Source of the DNA: Bacteroidetes bacterium MED-G17
GTDB lineage: Bacteria; Bacteroidota; Bacteroidia; NS11-12g; UBA9320
NCBI GenBank assembly: GCA_002457675.1
Contig: NTKK01000002.1
Coordinates: 124,001-188,000, forward strand
Direction: 5' to 3'
Length of the DNA stretch: 64,000 nucleotides
In this document: in pieces, positions 34,825 to 43,424 of the stretch
How positions within the stretch are numbered: the stretch's first letter is position 1
Layout: every line of letters starts with the position of its first letter
Program-made: the position numbers and the translations under genes
The notes under the pieces: generated by a model
The model's database searches: none
What the model was told of the DNA's origin: nothing
What the model saw: only the letters and a program-made list of their open reading frames with translations

Positions 34825-35541
34825 TTAGTGAATAAAATCGTCTATTGCTTCGGGATGTTTTTCAAAGAAATTTCCGATAACAACCATATCCGCACCAGCA
34901 CTATGCAGTTGCTTTATTTCTTTTTTGCTTGTTACTCCGCCGCCTACAATCAATGGAAGATGAACCTCTTTTTTTATTTTGGCAACGATTTCTATATCCG
35001 CATGTCGTTGCGCCCCACTGCCACAATCCAAGTAAATAATTTGAAGACCCAATTGTTGACCAGCCAGCGCAGTAGAAACCGCCAAATCGCTTTTGTCTTG
35101 AGGAATAGGCTTGGTGTTAGATACGTATTCTGCCGTGGTTATTTTACCCCCATCAATCAAAATATATCCGGTTGGTAAAATTTCAAGTCCACTTTGTTTC
35201 AAAAGATGGGCGGATTCAACATGGCGTCCAATTAAAAGGTCAGAATTACGACCTGAAATAAGAGTCAAAAGAAAAATTGCATCCGCTCCGCTGTTTATTT
35301 GATTCGGACTTCCGGGAAAGATAACAATCGGTAAATCAATGAATTGTTTGAGTTTTTTAATACATGTTTCCATGTTCCCTTCGCTTACATGGCTACCACC
35401 TACAAAAACAAAATCACATGCCCTATTCAATTTTTCTAAAAAAGTATCAGAGGGTACTTTATCGGGATCAATTAGAACGGCAAATGATTTTTTATTGTCT
35501 ATCGCCAATTTCTTAAAAATATGTAGTAACTTGTTTTTCAA
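34825..35541 (-). CDS. geranylgeranylglyceryl/heptaprenylglyceryl phosphate synthase family protein
   Basis: 238 residues of the PcrB/GGGPS TIM-barrel family. The phosphate-binding and catalytic blocks are visible: VLIDPDKV near residue 23, VFVGGSHVSEG, IFPGSPNQI, PTGYILIDGG, YLDCGSGA and VGGGVTSKKEI. Archaeal members join sn-glycerol-1-phosphate to geranylgeranyl diphosphate; Bacteroidota are known to carry members that form a similar ether product. Start is TTG at 35541. Divergent from nrdJ. The lipid produced in this organism is unknown. Confidence 0.88.
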   Translation of the reverse strand: MKNKLLHIFKKLAIDNKKSFAVLIDPDKVPSDTFLEKLNRACDFVFVGGSHVSEGNMETCIKKLKQFIDLPIVIFPGSPNQINSGADAIFLLTLISGRNSDLLIGRHVESAHLLKQSGLEILPTGYILIDGGKITTAEYVSNTKPIPQDKSDLAVSTALAGQQLGLQIIYLDCGSGAQRHADIEIVAKIKKEVHLPLIVGGGVTSKKEIKQLHSAGADMVVIGNFFEKHPEAIDDFIH

Positions 35542-35743
35542 TGGCCTACGTTTTGTGGAAAAGCATGTTCAAAAAAAACATTTCTCGTGTTAACATTATG
35601 TTATCAACAGGGCAATTTCACAAATAGATTGTGATACACGTACCCCACTGCAAGTTTATGTGGAAAATTGGAAACTTCCTCAACGAAGATGAACATATAG
35701 TTTTGAGCAAAAACCATTAGAGTTTAATTCGACTATAAATTGT
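35542..35743. promoter_or_regulatory. nrdJ upstream region: DnaA-box-like sites and an inverted repeat
   Basis: Two exact matches to the DnaA consensus TT(A/T)TNCACA on the minus strand (TGTGGAAAA as read on the plus strand) lie at 35554-35562 and 35659-35667. A TTATCAACA variant lies at 35601-35609. A perfect 6-bp inverted repeat TCACAA/TTGTGA with a 5-base spacer is at 35618-35634. In E. coli the nrdAB promoter is controlled by DnaA boxes. No B12 riboswitch fold and no NrdR-spaced palindrome is seen. Confidence 0.45.
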
Positions 35744-38700
35744 ATGAAAAAGAAAAAGGCAACGTATAACGAGAAAGGGCTTAAATTCAAAAGAAAATAT
35801 ACCAAGGAAGGTGTTTCTGCTTTTGACCTTTTTGAATATGATTACAGAACATCTGTAATCAAAAACCCAACGGGAGACACTGTTTTCGAAATGAAAAATG
35901 TTGAAGTTCCCAAAGATTGGTCACAAGTAGCCACGGATATTTTGGCTCAGAAGTATTTCAGAAAAGCCGGCGTTCCACAAGAAGATGGCAGCACTGGTTC
36001 TGAAACTTCAATCAAACAGGTTGCACATAGATTAGCAGATTGCTGGAGAACCTGGGGAGCGCAATATGGATATTTCGCTTCTGAGAAAGACGCGGGTATC
36101 TTTTATGACGAATTGGTATACGCAATAGTGGCGCAAATGGCTGCCCCCAATTCACCCCAATGGTTCAACACGGGTTTGCACAATACTTATGGAATTACAG
36201 GAAAGCCTCAAGGACATTATTATACAGACCCAACAACAGAAAAAGTAAAACGCTCAACATCAGCGTACGAAAGACCGCAGCCGCATGCGTGTTTCATTCT
36301 GTCTGTAGAAGACGATTTAGTAAATGAGGGCGGCATCATGGATTTATGGGTGCGTGAAGCAAGAATCTTCAAATATGGTTCTGGCGTTGGAACCAACTTC
36401 TCTAAAATTAGAGGTGCCAATGAAAAGTTATCTGGCGGAGGATATTCGAGTGGTTTGATGTCTTTTCTGAAAATCGGTGACCGAGCAGCAGGTGCCATCA
36501 AATCAGGTGGTACAACTAGGAGAGCAGCCAAAATGGTTTGCTTAGATTTAGATCACCCAGAAATAGAAAGTTTCATTAATTGGAAAGTAAAAGAAGAACA
36601 AAAAGTAAAAGCGCTTATTGACGGTGGATATGACAACCACTACGAAGGAGAGGCCTACCAAACGGTTAGTGGTCAAAACTCAAACAATTCTGTCCGTATA
36701 CCCAATAAATTTTTTGAAGCACTTGCTACAGATAGCTCATGGGACCTAATCGGCAGAACGGACGGCACCATAACCGAATCTATTCCTGCAGCAAAAATTT
36801 GGGAAGATATTACTTATGCAGCTTGGGCTTGTGCAGACCCAGGCATTCAATACAATACCACCATCAACGAATGGCACACTTGCCCAGAAGGTGGCCCAAT
36901 AAATGCTTCTAACCCATGTTCGGAATATATGTTTTTAGACAACACAGCTTGCAACTTGGCGAGTTTAAATCTAAGAAAATTTTTCGACACCAAAGATTTA
37001 ACTTTTGACGTAGAAGGTATAGCACATATGGCCAGAATTTGGACAACAGTTTTGGAGATTTCTGTCTTGATGGCACAATTCCCATCCAAAGAAGTGGCTA
37101 AATTATCTTTTGACTACAGAACACTTGGTTTGGGATACGCCAACTTGGGATCTGTGTTGATGTTGTCGGGTATTCCTTACGATAGCCCCCAAGCTACAGC
37201 CATAGGAGGTGCCATTACAGCGATTCTTACAGGAACTGCGTACAAAACATCTGCAGAAATGGCTTCATACTTGGGTTCGTTCAAAGAATACGAGAAAAAC
37301 AAAGAGCATATGCTTCGGGTGATGAGAAATCACCGATACGCGGCATACAATGCTGATAGCTATGAAAACCTAAGCCTAAAACCAGTCGGTATTGACCAAC
37401 ATGAGTGCCCAAGCTACTTGCTCAACGCAGCTTGTAATGCATGGGACAAAGCACTTGAATTAGGAGAACAATTCGGATATAGAAACGCACAAACAACGGT
37501 AATTGCACCTACAGGCACCATTGGTCTGGTAATGGACTGCGATACAACTGGTATTGAGCCAGATTTTGCTCTAGTGAAATTCAAGAAACTATCAGGTGGC
37601 GGTTATTTCAAAATTGTCAACCAATCTGTTCCAGAAGCTTTAAACAATTTAGGGTATAACAAATCCCAGATAAAAGACATCGTAAATTATGCAAAAGGTC
37701 ATGCCAGTATTGATGGCGCACCCTTTATCAATCCAGACAGCCTAAAAGCAAAAGGATTTAACGACGAAGATTTACAAAAAGTTGAAGGCGCCATGGCATC
37801 GGCTTTTGAAATAGGTTTTGCCTTTAACCAATGGGTATTGGGTGAAAAAACCATGAAAAAACTAGGATTCGAAACAGCAGATTATGAAAAGCCAGGTTTC
37901 AACATGCTCAAAAAATTGGGTTTCACCAAACAAGAAATCAATGCAGCAAACGACTACGTTTGTGGAACCATGACAGTAGAGGGCGCTCCAAATCTAAAAG
38001 AAGAGCACTTACCCGTATTTGATTGTGCCAACAAATGCGGTAAGATCGGCGAAAGATACATTCACCCTCATGGACATATTCGTATGATGGCTGCCGCGCA
38101 ACCATTTATTTCGGGTGCCATTTCAAAAACCATAAACTTACCCAATGAAGCAACTGTAGAAGACATCAAAAGCTGCTACCACTTAAGTTGGGAGATGGGT
38201 ATAAAAGCTAACGCGCTTTATCGCGATGGATGTAAACTTTCTCAGCCGCTGAGCAACAAGTCAGACGACGAGGAAGAAGAAGAATTAGACAACAAGGTAG
38301 CAGAAAAAGTGGAAGATGTCATCGGGCAAAATGCTGCTCTATCGGTAGAAAATCTAACTGCGGATATGGTATTACAAGCCGCCCGAAGAATCCTAGATGA
38401 ATCTGCCAATACAGAATTTAAGAAAAAATTGGCTCGTGTAGTACAACGCAAAAAATTGCCAAGTAAAAGACGAGGATTTACCCAAAAAGCAACCATTGAC
38501 GGACAAACCATTTTCGTCAGAACAGGTGAGTACAATGATGGCACCTTGGGCGAAATATTTGTGGATATGCACAAAGAGGGAGCGACCTTCCGTTCACTGA
38601 TGAACTGTTTTGCTATTGCCATTTCTTTGGGCTTGCAGTACGGTGTGCCTTTGGAGGAATTTGTCAACAAATTCACCTTTACAAAATTTGAACCAGCAGG

Positions 38701-39115
38701 AATGGTTCAAGGGCATCAAAACATCAAGAGTGCAACCTCGATGATTGACTACATTTTCAAGCTATTGGGTTTTGAATACCTAAACAGAACCGATTTGGTT
38801 CAGGTAAAACCAGAATTCAAAGCAGAAGCACCTGTGCAAGTGGAAGAGGCCCCAGTGCAGAACAACCCTATTGGCTTTAAACAAGTGGCCACGGAACCAG
38901 TTCGCACAAAAGTTGAGCAAAGCCAAGGCGAAAATGAGGGCTCAAACATGCAAAGATCTAACGAAGGACTTACTGTTTCGTCAGCCTCGGTAAACGATGC
39001 ACTAAAATCTATGGATCCAGATTCACCGGCTTGCCCAAGTTGTGGCAATGCCACCATCCGAAATGGTACCTGCTATAAATGCCTTACTTGCGGCACTACT
39101 ACAGGTTGCAGTTAA
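35744..39115 (+). CDS. nrdJ: adenosylcobalamin-dependent (class II) ribonucleoside-diphosphate reductase
   Basis: A single large chain of 1123 aa that makes deoxyribonucleotides using vitamin B12, so needing no oxygen and no NrdB. The catalytic barrel has PNSPQWFNTGL near residue 135, NPCSEYMFLDNTACNLASLNL near residue 390 and the ATTVIAPTGTIG-type block at TVIAPTGTIGLVMDCDTTG near residue 585. A TSCPD-like domain (GTLGEIFVDMHKEG to KFEPAGMVQGHQN) lies near residues 930-990. The C-terminus ends in a Cys cluster (CPSCGNATIRNGTCYKC, CGTTTGCS) that carries the redox cysteines. ATG start; strong terminator behind. No NrdAB is in the window. Confidence 0.95.
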   Translation: MKKKKATYNEKGLKFKRKYTKEGVSAFDLFEYDYRTSVIKNPTGDTVFEMKNVEVPKDWSQVATDILAQKYFRKAGVPQEDGSTGSETSIKQVAHRLADCWRTWGAQYGYFASEKDAGIFYDELVYAIVAQMAAPNSPQWFNTGLHNTYGITGKPQGHYYTDPTTEKVKRSTSAYERPQPHACFILSVEDDLVNEGGIMDLWVREARIFKYGSGVGTNFSKIRGANEKLSGGGYSSGLMSFLKIGDRAAGAIKSGGTTRRAAKMVCLDLDHPEIESFINWKVKEEQKVKALIDGGYDNHYEGEAYQTVSGQNSNNSVRIPNKFFEALATDSSWDLIGRTDGTITESIPAAKIWEDITYAAWACADPGIQYNTTINEWHTCPEGGPINASNPCSEYMFLDNTACNLASLNLRKFFDTKDLTFDVEGIAHMARIWTTVLEISVLMAQFPSKEVAKLSFDYRTLGLGYANLGSVLMLSGIPYDSPQATAIGGAITAILTGTAYKTSAEMASYLGSFKEYEKNKEHMLRVMRNHRYAAYNADSYENLSLKPVGIDQHECPSYLLNAACNAWDKALELGEQFGYRNAQTTVIAPTGTIGLVMDCDTTGIEPDFALVKFKKLSGGGYFKIVNQSVPEALNNLGYNKSQIKDIVNYAKGHASIDGAPFINPDSLKAKGFNDEDLQKVEGAMASAFEIGFAFNQWVLGEKTMKKLGFETADYEKPGFNMLKKLGFTKQEINAANDYVCGTMTVEGAPNLKEEHLPVFDCANKCGKIGERYIHPHGHIRMMAAAQPFISGAISKTINLPNEATVEDIKSCYHLSWEMGIKANALYRDGCKLSQPLSNKSDDEEEEELDNKVAEKVEDVIGQNAALSVENLTADMVLQAARRILDESANTEFKKKLARVVQRKKLPSKRRGFTQKATIDGQTIFVRTGEYNDGTLGEIFVDMHKEGATFRSLMNCFAIAISLGLQYGVPLEEFVNKFTFTKFEPAGMVQGHQNIKSATSMIDYIFKLLGFEYLNRTDLVQVKPEFKAEAPVQVEEAPVQNNPIGFKQVATEPVRTKVEQSQGENEGSNMQRSNEGLTVSSASVNDALKSMDPDSPACPSCGNATIRNGTCYKCLTCGTTTGCS

Positions 39116-39137
39116 AACTATGTAAATAAAAACCAAC

Positions 39138-39168
39138 AAACGCCTACTGAAAAGTGGGCGTTTTTTTT
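39138..39168 (+). terminator. strong intrinsic terminator after nrdJ
   Basis: A 9-bp stem ACGCCTACT / AGTGGGCGT (39140-39148 with 39153-39161, one G-T pair) closed by a GAAA tetraloop is followed by an eight-T run (39161-39168). A-A bases before the stem extend it with the first T bases. Confidence 0.9.
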
Positions 39169-39186
39169 GCTCAATAATTAAACAGA

Positions 39187-39399
39187 TTAGAAACGATACG
39201 TTTCTTCCTCGATATGAATGGCCAAATCAAGCGCCAGAACACGGCATAAGTCAATCAGTAAAGACAACTTAATTGGGGACTTATCATTTTCAATATCTGA
39301 CAAATACTTTTGCGAAATACCCAATTCCTGAGCAATAAAAACTTGCGAATAATCTTTTTCTCTTCTAGCCTTTCTAAGCCTATCGGGTATAGATTTCAT
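39187..39399 (-). CDS. XRE-family (Cro/CI-type) helix-turn-helix regulator
   Basis: A 70-residue protein that is almost only an HTH_3 domain: RLRKARREKDYSQVFIAQEL, then GISQKYLSDIENDKSPI as turn and recognition helix. ATG start. There is no second domain and no partner toxin next to it, so it may regulate itself or a distant gene. A tandem 19-bp repeat lies 40 bases upstream and could be its operator. It is convergent with nrdJ beyond the terminator. Confidence 0.82.
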   Translation of the reverse strand: MKSIPDRLRKARREKDYSQVFIAQELGISQKYLSDIENDKSPIKLSLLIDLCRVLALDLAIHIEEETYRF

Positions 39400-39438
39400 G
39401 AAATTGAAAATAAAGAAAAAGAAATAAAAGAAGCTAGC

Positions 39439-39476
39439 GGTATAATTTAGTATTTGAGGTATAGTTTAGAATTTGA
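39439..39476. repeat. 19-bp direct tandem repeat upstream of the XRE gene
   Basis: GGTATAATTTAGTATTTGA (39439-39457) is followed directly by GGTATAGTTTAGAATTTGA (39458-39476); 17 of 19 bases agree. The pair sits 40-77 bases upstream of the XRE ATG at 39399. Its spacing is close to two helical turns, so two repressor dimers could bind the same face. Confidence 0.6.
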
Positions 39477-39934
39477 AAGGATACTTCAGCAAACCTAAGT
39501 TCGTATTCATGAGAAATTTGATAAGTAGATAGGCAGAAAATTTAATACTACGCAAGGACATAAATTAAAATATGGCCAAGCAAAAACTCCTTGGCCTCGT
39601 CATTTTTTTATGACCTATAACTTTATCTGGACAAGCCAGTCTTGACCGAATTGCCAAGATATGTGATTACGATAAAATAATTCATACCAAGTTTTACAAA
39701 AACTATCTTTTTGTTTTTCAATCCACGCTCAGGATGCCTCTTACAAATCAAAAGATGCGAATCCAGAACAATTGACCAATAGATGATTAAGTATTTTGGA
39801 GATAGGCTCAATAAACCAATGAAAAAAGCAACGACTATTGGTAAGCTTATCTTGTTGGCAGCTTGCCGAGATGATGTCATGGGAGGCAAATCATTCAGCA
39901 GTTATACTATCCAAGGTAAACGATTAAATGGCGC
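39477..39934. other. 458-bp stretch with no recognisable gene
   Basis: No frame here gives a protein I recognise. A GGCCAAG/CTTGGCC hairpin (about 39572-39594) is followed by a run of T, which could be a terminator. A short plus-strand frame from 39782 (about 50 codons, MKKATTIGKLILLAACRDD inside) and an 88-codon minus-strand frame (39623-39889) exist, but neither has a start site with a promoter or a known motif. The disrupted frames look like decayed coding DNA, possibly of a former mobile gene, which I could not identify. Confidence 0.35.
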
Positions 39935-40492
39935 TTAGCTATTTTGAAGAATCTTCTTGGCTTTTTGGTACCAAGCTTTGCCAAAACGCCTTTCTAATGC
40001 GTCTTTAGCAAAGGAGAGCAAAGAAATTTCTTCTTCTTGGCCTTTTTGGCAGGCCGCTTGGCAAATGTCCCACTTGTGGTAATTTAGAGCCGTAAACGCA
40101 CCATACGCTTTTTCTCGAATAGGGTATAAATGGCAACTGATGGGTTTTTGAAAATTTGTATTACCCTTTTGGTATGCCTTTTCGATACCACATTGCAATA
40201 CACCATTTTGGCTAGTGGCAAATACACAGAGACCATCCTCATGGCATTGTGTGCTTTTTTGTCCAAGGGAATAATCTACAAAACCCTCTTTTTCAATCAA
40301 ATTTTGACTTTTTTTATCTAGTTCTTTCAGCACACTTGGCAGTGCTTTTTTTAAGGTTTCAATTTCATGTTCTGCGAGGGGCGCACCCAAGTCGCCTTCT
40401 ATACAACAAGCACCCTTGCAAGCAGCAACGTTGCAAGCAAATTGGCTTTCTATCAAACTATCAGAAACAAGCACATGCTCAACAATTTTCAT
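39935..40492 (-). CDS. DUF3109 cysteine-rich protein
   Basis: 185 residues of the DUF3109 family. The cysteine pattern [20 protein letters not shown] near residue 19, then C in [31 protein letters not shown] and [11 protein letters not shown], resembles iron-sulfur or zinc-binding YkgJ-type proteins. No signal peptide. ATG overlaps the purE stop by four bases, so it is the last gene of the nucleotidyltransferase-purE-DUF3109 operon. The bound metal and role are unknown. Confidence 0.85.
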   Translation of the reverse strand: MKIVEHVLVSDSLIESQFACNVAACKGACCIEGDLGAPLAEHEIETLKKALPSVLKELDKKSQNLIEKEGFVDYSLGQKSTQCHEDGLCVFATSQNGVLQCGIEKAYQKGNTNFQKPISCHLYPIREKAYGAFTALNYHKWDICQAACQKGQEEEISLLSFAKDALERRFGKAWYQKAKKILQNS

Positions 40493-40998
40493 GACTTTAA
40501 ATAGGCTTCACCGCCCAAGTCGGATAATTTGTTGGCTTTGTTCAGTACTTCTGATTCCATAGTATCCATGTAGTCTTGTAATCTTCCATGTAAATTAGGA
40601 TGCTTGGCTGCCAAAATTTTAATGGCAAGTAAAGCTGCATTGGCCGCACCATTGATGGCAACCGAAGCTACAGGAACACCTTTGGGCATTTGAACGATGC
40701 TCAAAAGGGAATCAAGTCCGCTTAAAGCTTTGGATTGAATGGGCACACCGATAACAGGCAAGCTAGTTAGCGAAGCAACCATACCGGGTAAATGTGCTGC
40801 ACCTCCTGCACCTGCAATGATTACATCAAAACCGTTTTTTCGCGCATTTTCGGCAAAATTGTACAATCTCTTTGGGGTTCTGTGGGCACTTACTACTGTA
40901 ATTTCGTAGCCAATGCCAAATTGTTTCAGTACGTTTTCTGCTTGTGCCATAACAGGCAAATCAGAATCCGAACCCATAATGATGGCTATTTCTTTCAT
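40489..40998 (-). CDS. purE: N5-carboxyaminoimidazole ribonucleotide mutase, class I PurE
   Basis: It converts N5-CAIR (made by PurK) to [14 protein letters not shown] is near residue 8, SAHRTPKRL near residue 42 and [25 protein letters not shown] near residue 68; these are the substrate-binding loops of class I enzymes. 169 aa. ATG start. It is two bases downstream of the nucleotidyltransferase gene on the same strand. Confidence 0.96.
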   Translation of the reverse strand: MKEIAIIMGSDSDLPVMAQAENVLKQFGIGYEITVVSAHRTPKRLYNFAENARKNGFDVIIAGAGGAAHLPGMVASLTSLPVIGVPIQSKALSGLDSLLSIVQMPKGVPVASVAINGAANAALLAIKILAAKHPNLHGRLQDYMDTMESEVLNKANKLSDLGGEAYLKS

Positions 40999-41000
40999 AT

Positions 41001-41993
41001 TTATTTTAAAGCTATTTCTGTGCTATCTCCCAAATTCAGCGACAAAGATAAGCCACTTAAAGCGGCATCGTTGCCAACAACAGATTGAGTTAATATGGCC
41101 GAATCTATATGAGAGTTTGGTCCAATGATGGAATCACTTATGATTGCCTTGTCCAAAATGGCGTTTTCTCCAATAGAAACATTGGGGCCAACAATGCAAT
41201 TTTGAATGCTGACGTTTTTGCCCACATGATAAGGTTCTATAAAAATACAGTTTTCACAAGCACCCTCTGGTTTGATTTGCTTTACTGTTTTGAGCAGCTT
41301 TCGGTTGGTTTCCAATAAAATTTCTTTTTTGCCACAGTCAAACCAAGATTTCACATCAAAAGTTTTAATGCGAACATTTTGCTTCACCATCATATCGAGT
41401 GCTTGCGTCAAATGAAATTCCTGATTTTCTTTTTGGGGTTGGTTAAGCATTGTGGCCAAACATTCAAAAAGCAAGTGGCTTTCTTTGATAAAGTAAACCC
41501 CTACCATAGCCATATTGGAAGTAGGTATTTTGGGTTTTTCTACCAATTTTTTCACCAAACCTTCTTTGCTTGTTTCAGCTACGCCGAACATTTCGGGTTT
41601 CTGCACTTTTTGCAAACCGATTTGTGAAATTTTACTCAACAGAATTTCTTGCCAATTGCATTTGGCAATGGTATCTCCAAAAATGATTAGTAAATCTTCA
41701 TTTTCTTTCACCAAATCTTTTGTAAGATATATTGCATGTCCAGTGCCTTTGCTGCTGCTTTGAAGTATAAACTGCGCTTTGATTTTTGGATAATGCCGTT
41801 CAATAAACGCTTCAATTTTATTGCCTAGATGCCCAATGACAAATACAAAATCATCAACCCCATTCTCAATCAAGTCTTCAACAATATGTCCCAAAATGGG
41901 CTTCCCCGCGACAGGAATGAGTGATTTGGGTTGGGTATGCGTATGAGGTCTAAGTCTTGAACCAACACCCGCAACCGGTATGACAGCTTTCAT
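41001..41993 (-). CDS. sugar-1-phosphate nucleotidyltransferase with left-handed beta-helix tail
   Basis: 330 residues. The N-terminal nucleotidyltransferase has [20 protein letters not shown] at residues 8-27, [12 protein letters not shown] and the metal Asp in FGDTIAK near residue 105. The C-terminal 90 residues carry hexapeptide repeats ([19 protein letters not shown] and on) as a beta-helix. It activates a hexose phosphate for surface polysaccharide; the sugar (glucose or mannose type) cannot be fixed. A paralogue lies at 62230. ATG start. Confidence 0.88.
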   Translation of the reverse strand: MKAVIPVAGVGSRLRPHTHTQPKSLIPVAGKPILGHIVEDLIENGVDDFVFVIGHLGNKIEAFIERHYPKIKAQFILQSSSKGTGHAIYLTKDLVKENEDLLIIFGDTIAKCNWQEILLSKISQIGLQKVQKPEMFGVAETSKEGLVKKLVEKPKIPTSNMAMVGVYFIKESHLLFECLATMLNQPQKENQEFHLTQALDMMVKQNVRIKTFDVKSWFDCGKKEILLETNRKLLKTVKQIKPEGACENCIFIEPYHVGKNVSIQNCIVGPNVSIGENAILDKAIISDSIIGPNSHIDSAILTQSVVGNDAALSGLSLSLNLGDSTEIALK

Positions 41994-42150
41994 TATGGTC
42001 TACGAAAATAAGACACTCTTGTTAATCCAATTTTAAATAAAAAGGATTATCTATAATGCTTAAAATATTTTGAGAGGCTAAAAATAAATGAAAATATGAC
42101 GTAATTTCACGCACTTAAATACCAGAAAGCAATAGATAATTTAAAACGCT

Positions 42151-43422
42151 ATGGATCAAATTTTTGACTTAATAGAACATGAAAAACTAAGACAATTAGA
42201 AGGCATTGAACTCATTGCTTCAGAAAATTTTGCCTCTCAAGAGGTAATGAATGCAATGGGTAGCGTACTCACCAATAAGTATGCAGAAGGGTTGCCATCC
42301 AAACGATATTATGGCGGTTGTGAAGTAGTAGATAAAGTAGAAAACTTGGCTATTGAACGTCTTAAAGATTTGTATGGAGCTTTTTGGGCAAACGTACAAC
42401 CACATTCTGGTGCACAAGCAAATGCTGCGGTTATGTTGGCTTGCCTAAATCCTGGCGATAAAATTTTAGGTTTTGATTTAAGTCATGGAGGTCACTTGAC
42501 CCACGGTTCTTCCGTAAATTATTCTGGGAAGCTTTATGAAGCCCATTTTTATGGCATCAATGAAGAAACTGGTTTTGTAGACTATGAAGCGTTGGAAAAA
42601 AAGGCCAAAGTAGAAAAACCTAAAATGATCATTTGTGGAGCAAGTGCTTATTCCAGAGATTGGGATTATGCCCGAATTCGGGAGGTAGCTGATGAAATCG
42701 GTGCAATTGTTTTGGCCGATATTTCCCATACATCAGGCCTAATTGCAAGCAAATTGCTAAATGATCCTTTACCTTATTGCCACATCATTACTTCAACGAC
42801 GCACAAAACCCTGCGAGGGCCTAGAGGAGGCATCATCATGATGGGACAAAACATAGACAACCCTTGGGGCAAAAAAACGGCCAAAGGAAAAATCAGAAAA
42901 TTGAGTGCCCTATTAGATTCCGGCGTTTTTCCTGGCACACAAGGAGGACCTTTAGAACATGTTATTGCTGCCAAGGCAGTCGCTTTTGCTGAAGCCCTTC
43001 AACCAAGTTTTGTAGAATACAGCAAGCAAACCATTAAGAATGCGGAAATTTTAAGTACATCTTTGGTGGAGGCAGGATTTAGCATTATTTCTGGTGGAAC
43101 AGACAATCACTTAATGTTGTTGGATTTAAGAACTTTTAATGAAGAATTAACCGGAAAATTAGCAGAAGAAGCTTTAGGAAGAGCGGGAATAACTGTCAAT
43201 AAAAACACCGTACCTTTTGAAACTAGAAGTCCTTTTGTTACTTCAGGCATACGAATTGGAACACCAGCCATCACCACGCGAGGGATGCAAGAAGAAGAAT
43301 GTAGAAAAATTGCTGATTTTATAGTTAGAGCTTTGACAAATCCGGAAGATGAATTATCTTTAGCAGCAATTCAAGGGGAAGTAAAAACATTTACATCAAG
43401 TTTCCCATTGTTCAAAAAATAA
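42151..43422 (+). CDS. glyA: serine hydroxymethyltransferase
   Basis: It converts serine and THF to glycine and methylene-THF, the main source of one-carbon units for purines and thymidylate. The PLP Lys is in [14 protein letters not shown] near residue 224. The start block [29 protein letters not shown] and the C-terminal region are complete; 423 aa. ATG start. It is followed after two bases by the SulP gene, so they share a transcript. Confidence 0.97.
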   Translation: MDQIFDLIEHEKLRQLEGIELIASENFASQEVMNAMGSVLTNKYAEGLPSKRYYGGCEVVDKVENLAIERLKDLYGAFWANVQPHSGAQANAAVMLACLNPGDKILGFDLSHGGHLTHGSSVNYSGKLYEAHFYGINEETGFVDYEALEKKAKVEKPKMIICGASAYSRDWDYARIREVADEIGAIVLADISHTSGLIASKLLNDPLPYCHIITSTTHKTLRGPRGGIIMMGQNIDNPWGKKTAKGKIRKLSALLDSGVFPGTQGGPLEHVIAAKAVAFAEALQPSFVEYSKQTIKNAEILSTSLVEAGFSIISGGTDNHLMLLDLRTFNEELTGKLAEEALGRAGITVNKNTVPFETRSPFVTSGIRIGTPAITTRGMQEEECRKIADFIVRALTNPEDELSLAAIQGEVKTFTSSFPLFKK

Positions 43423-43424
43423 GT

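Noticed and set aside
35618-35634. NrdR box at the TCACAA/TTGTGA inverted repeat
   Set aside because: The spacing between the CAC and GTG halves is one base longer than in the NrdR consensus, and there is no second box in tandem.
35542-35743. Cobalamin riboswitch in front of the B12-dependent reductase
   Set aside because: A 202-base leader is available, but I see no B12-box sequence or the needed stem order.
35542-35743. Replication origin in front of nrdJ
   Set aside because: The region is short, only moderately AT-rich and lacks an unwinding element; promoter control by DnaA explains the boxes better.
39187-39934. Toxin-antitoxin module built on the XRE gene
   Set aside because: No toxin-like frame is found beside the regulator; neighbouring frames are short and unrecognised.
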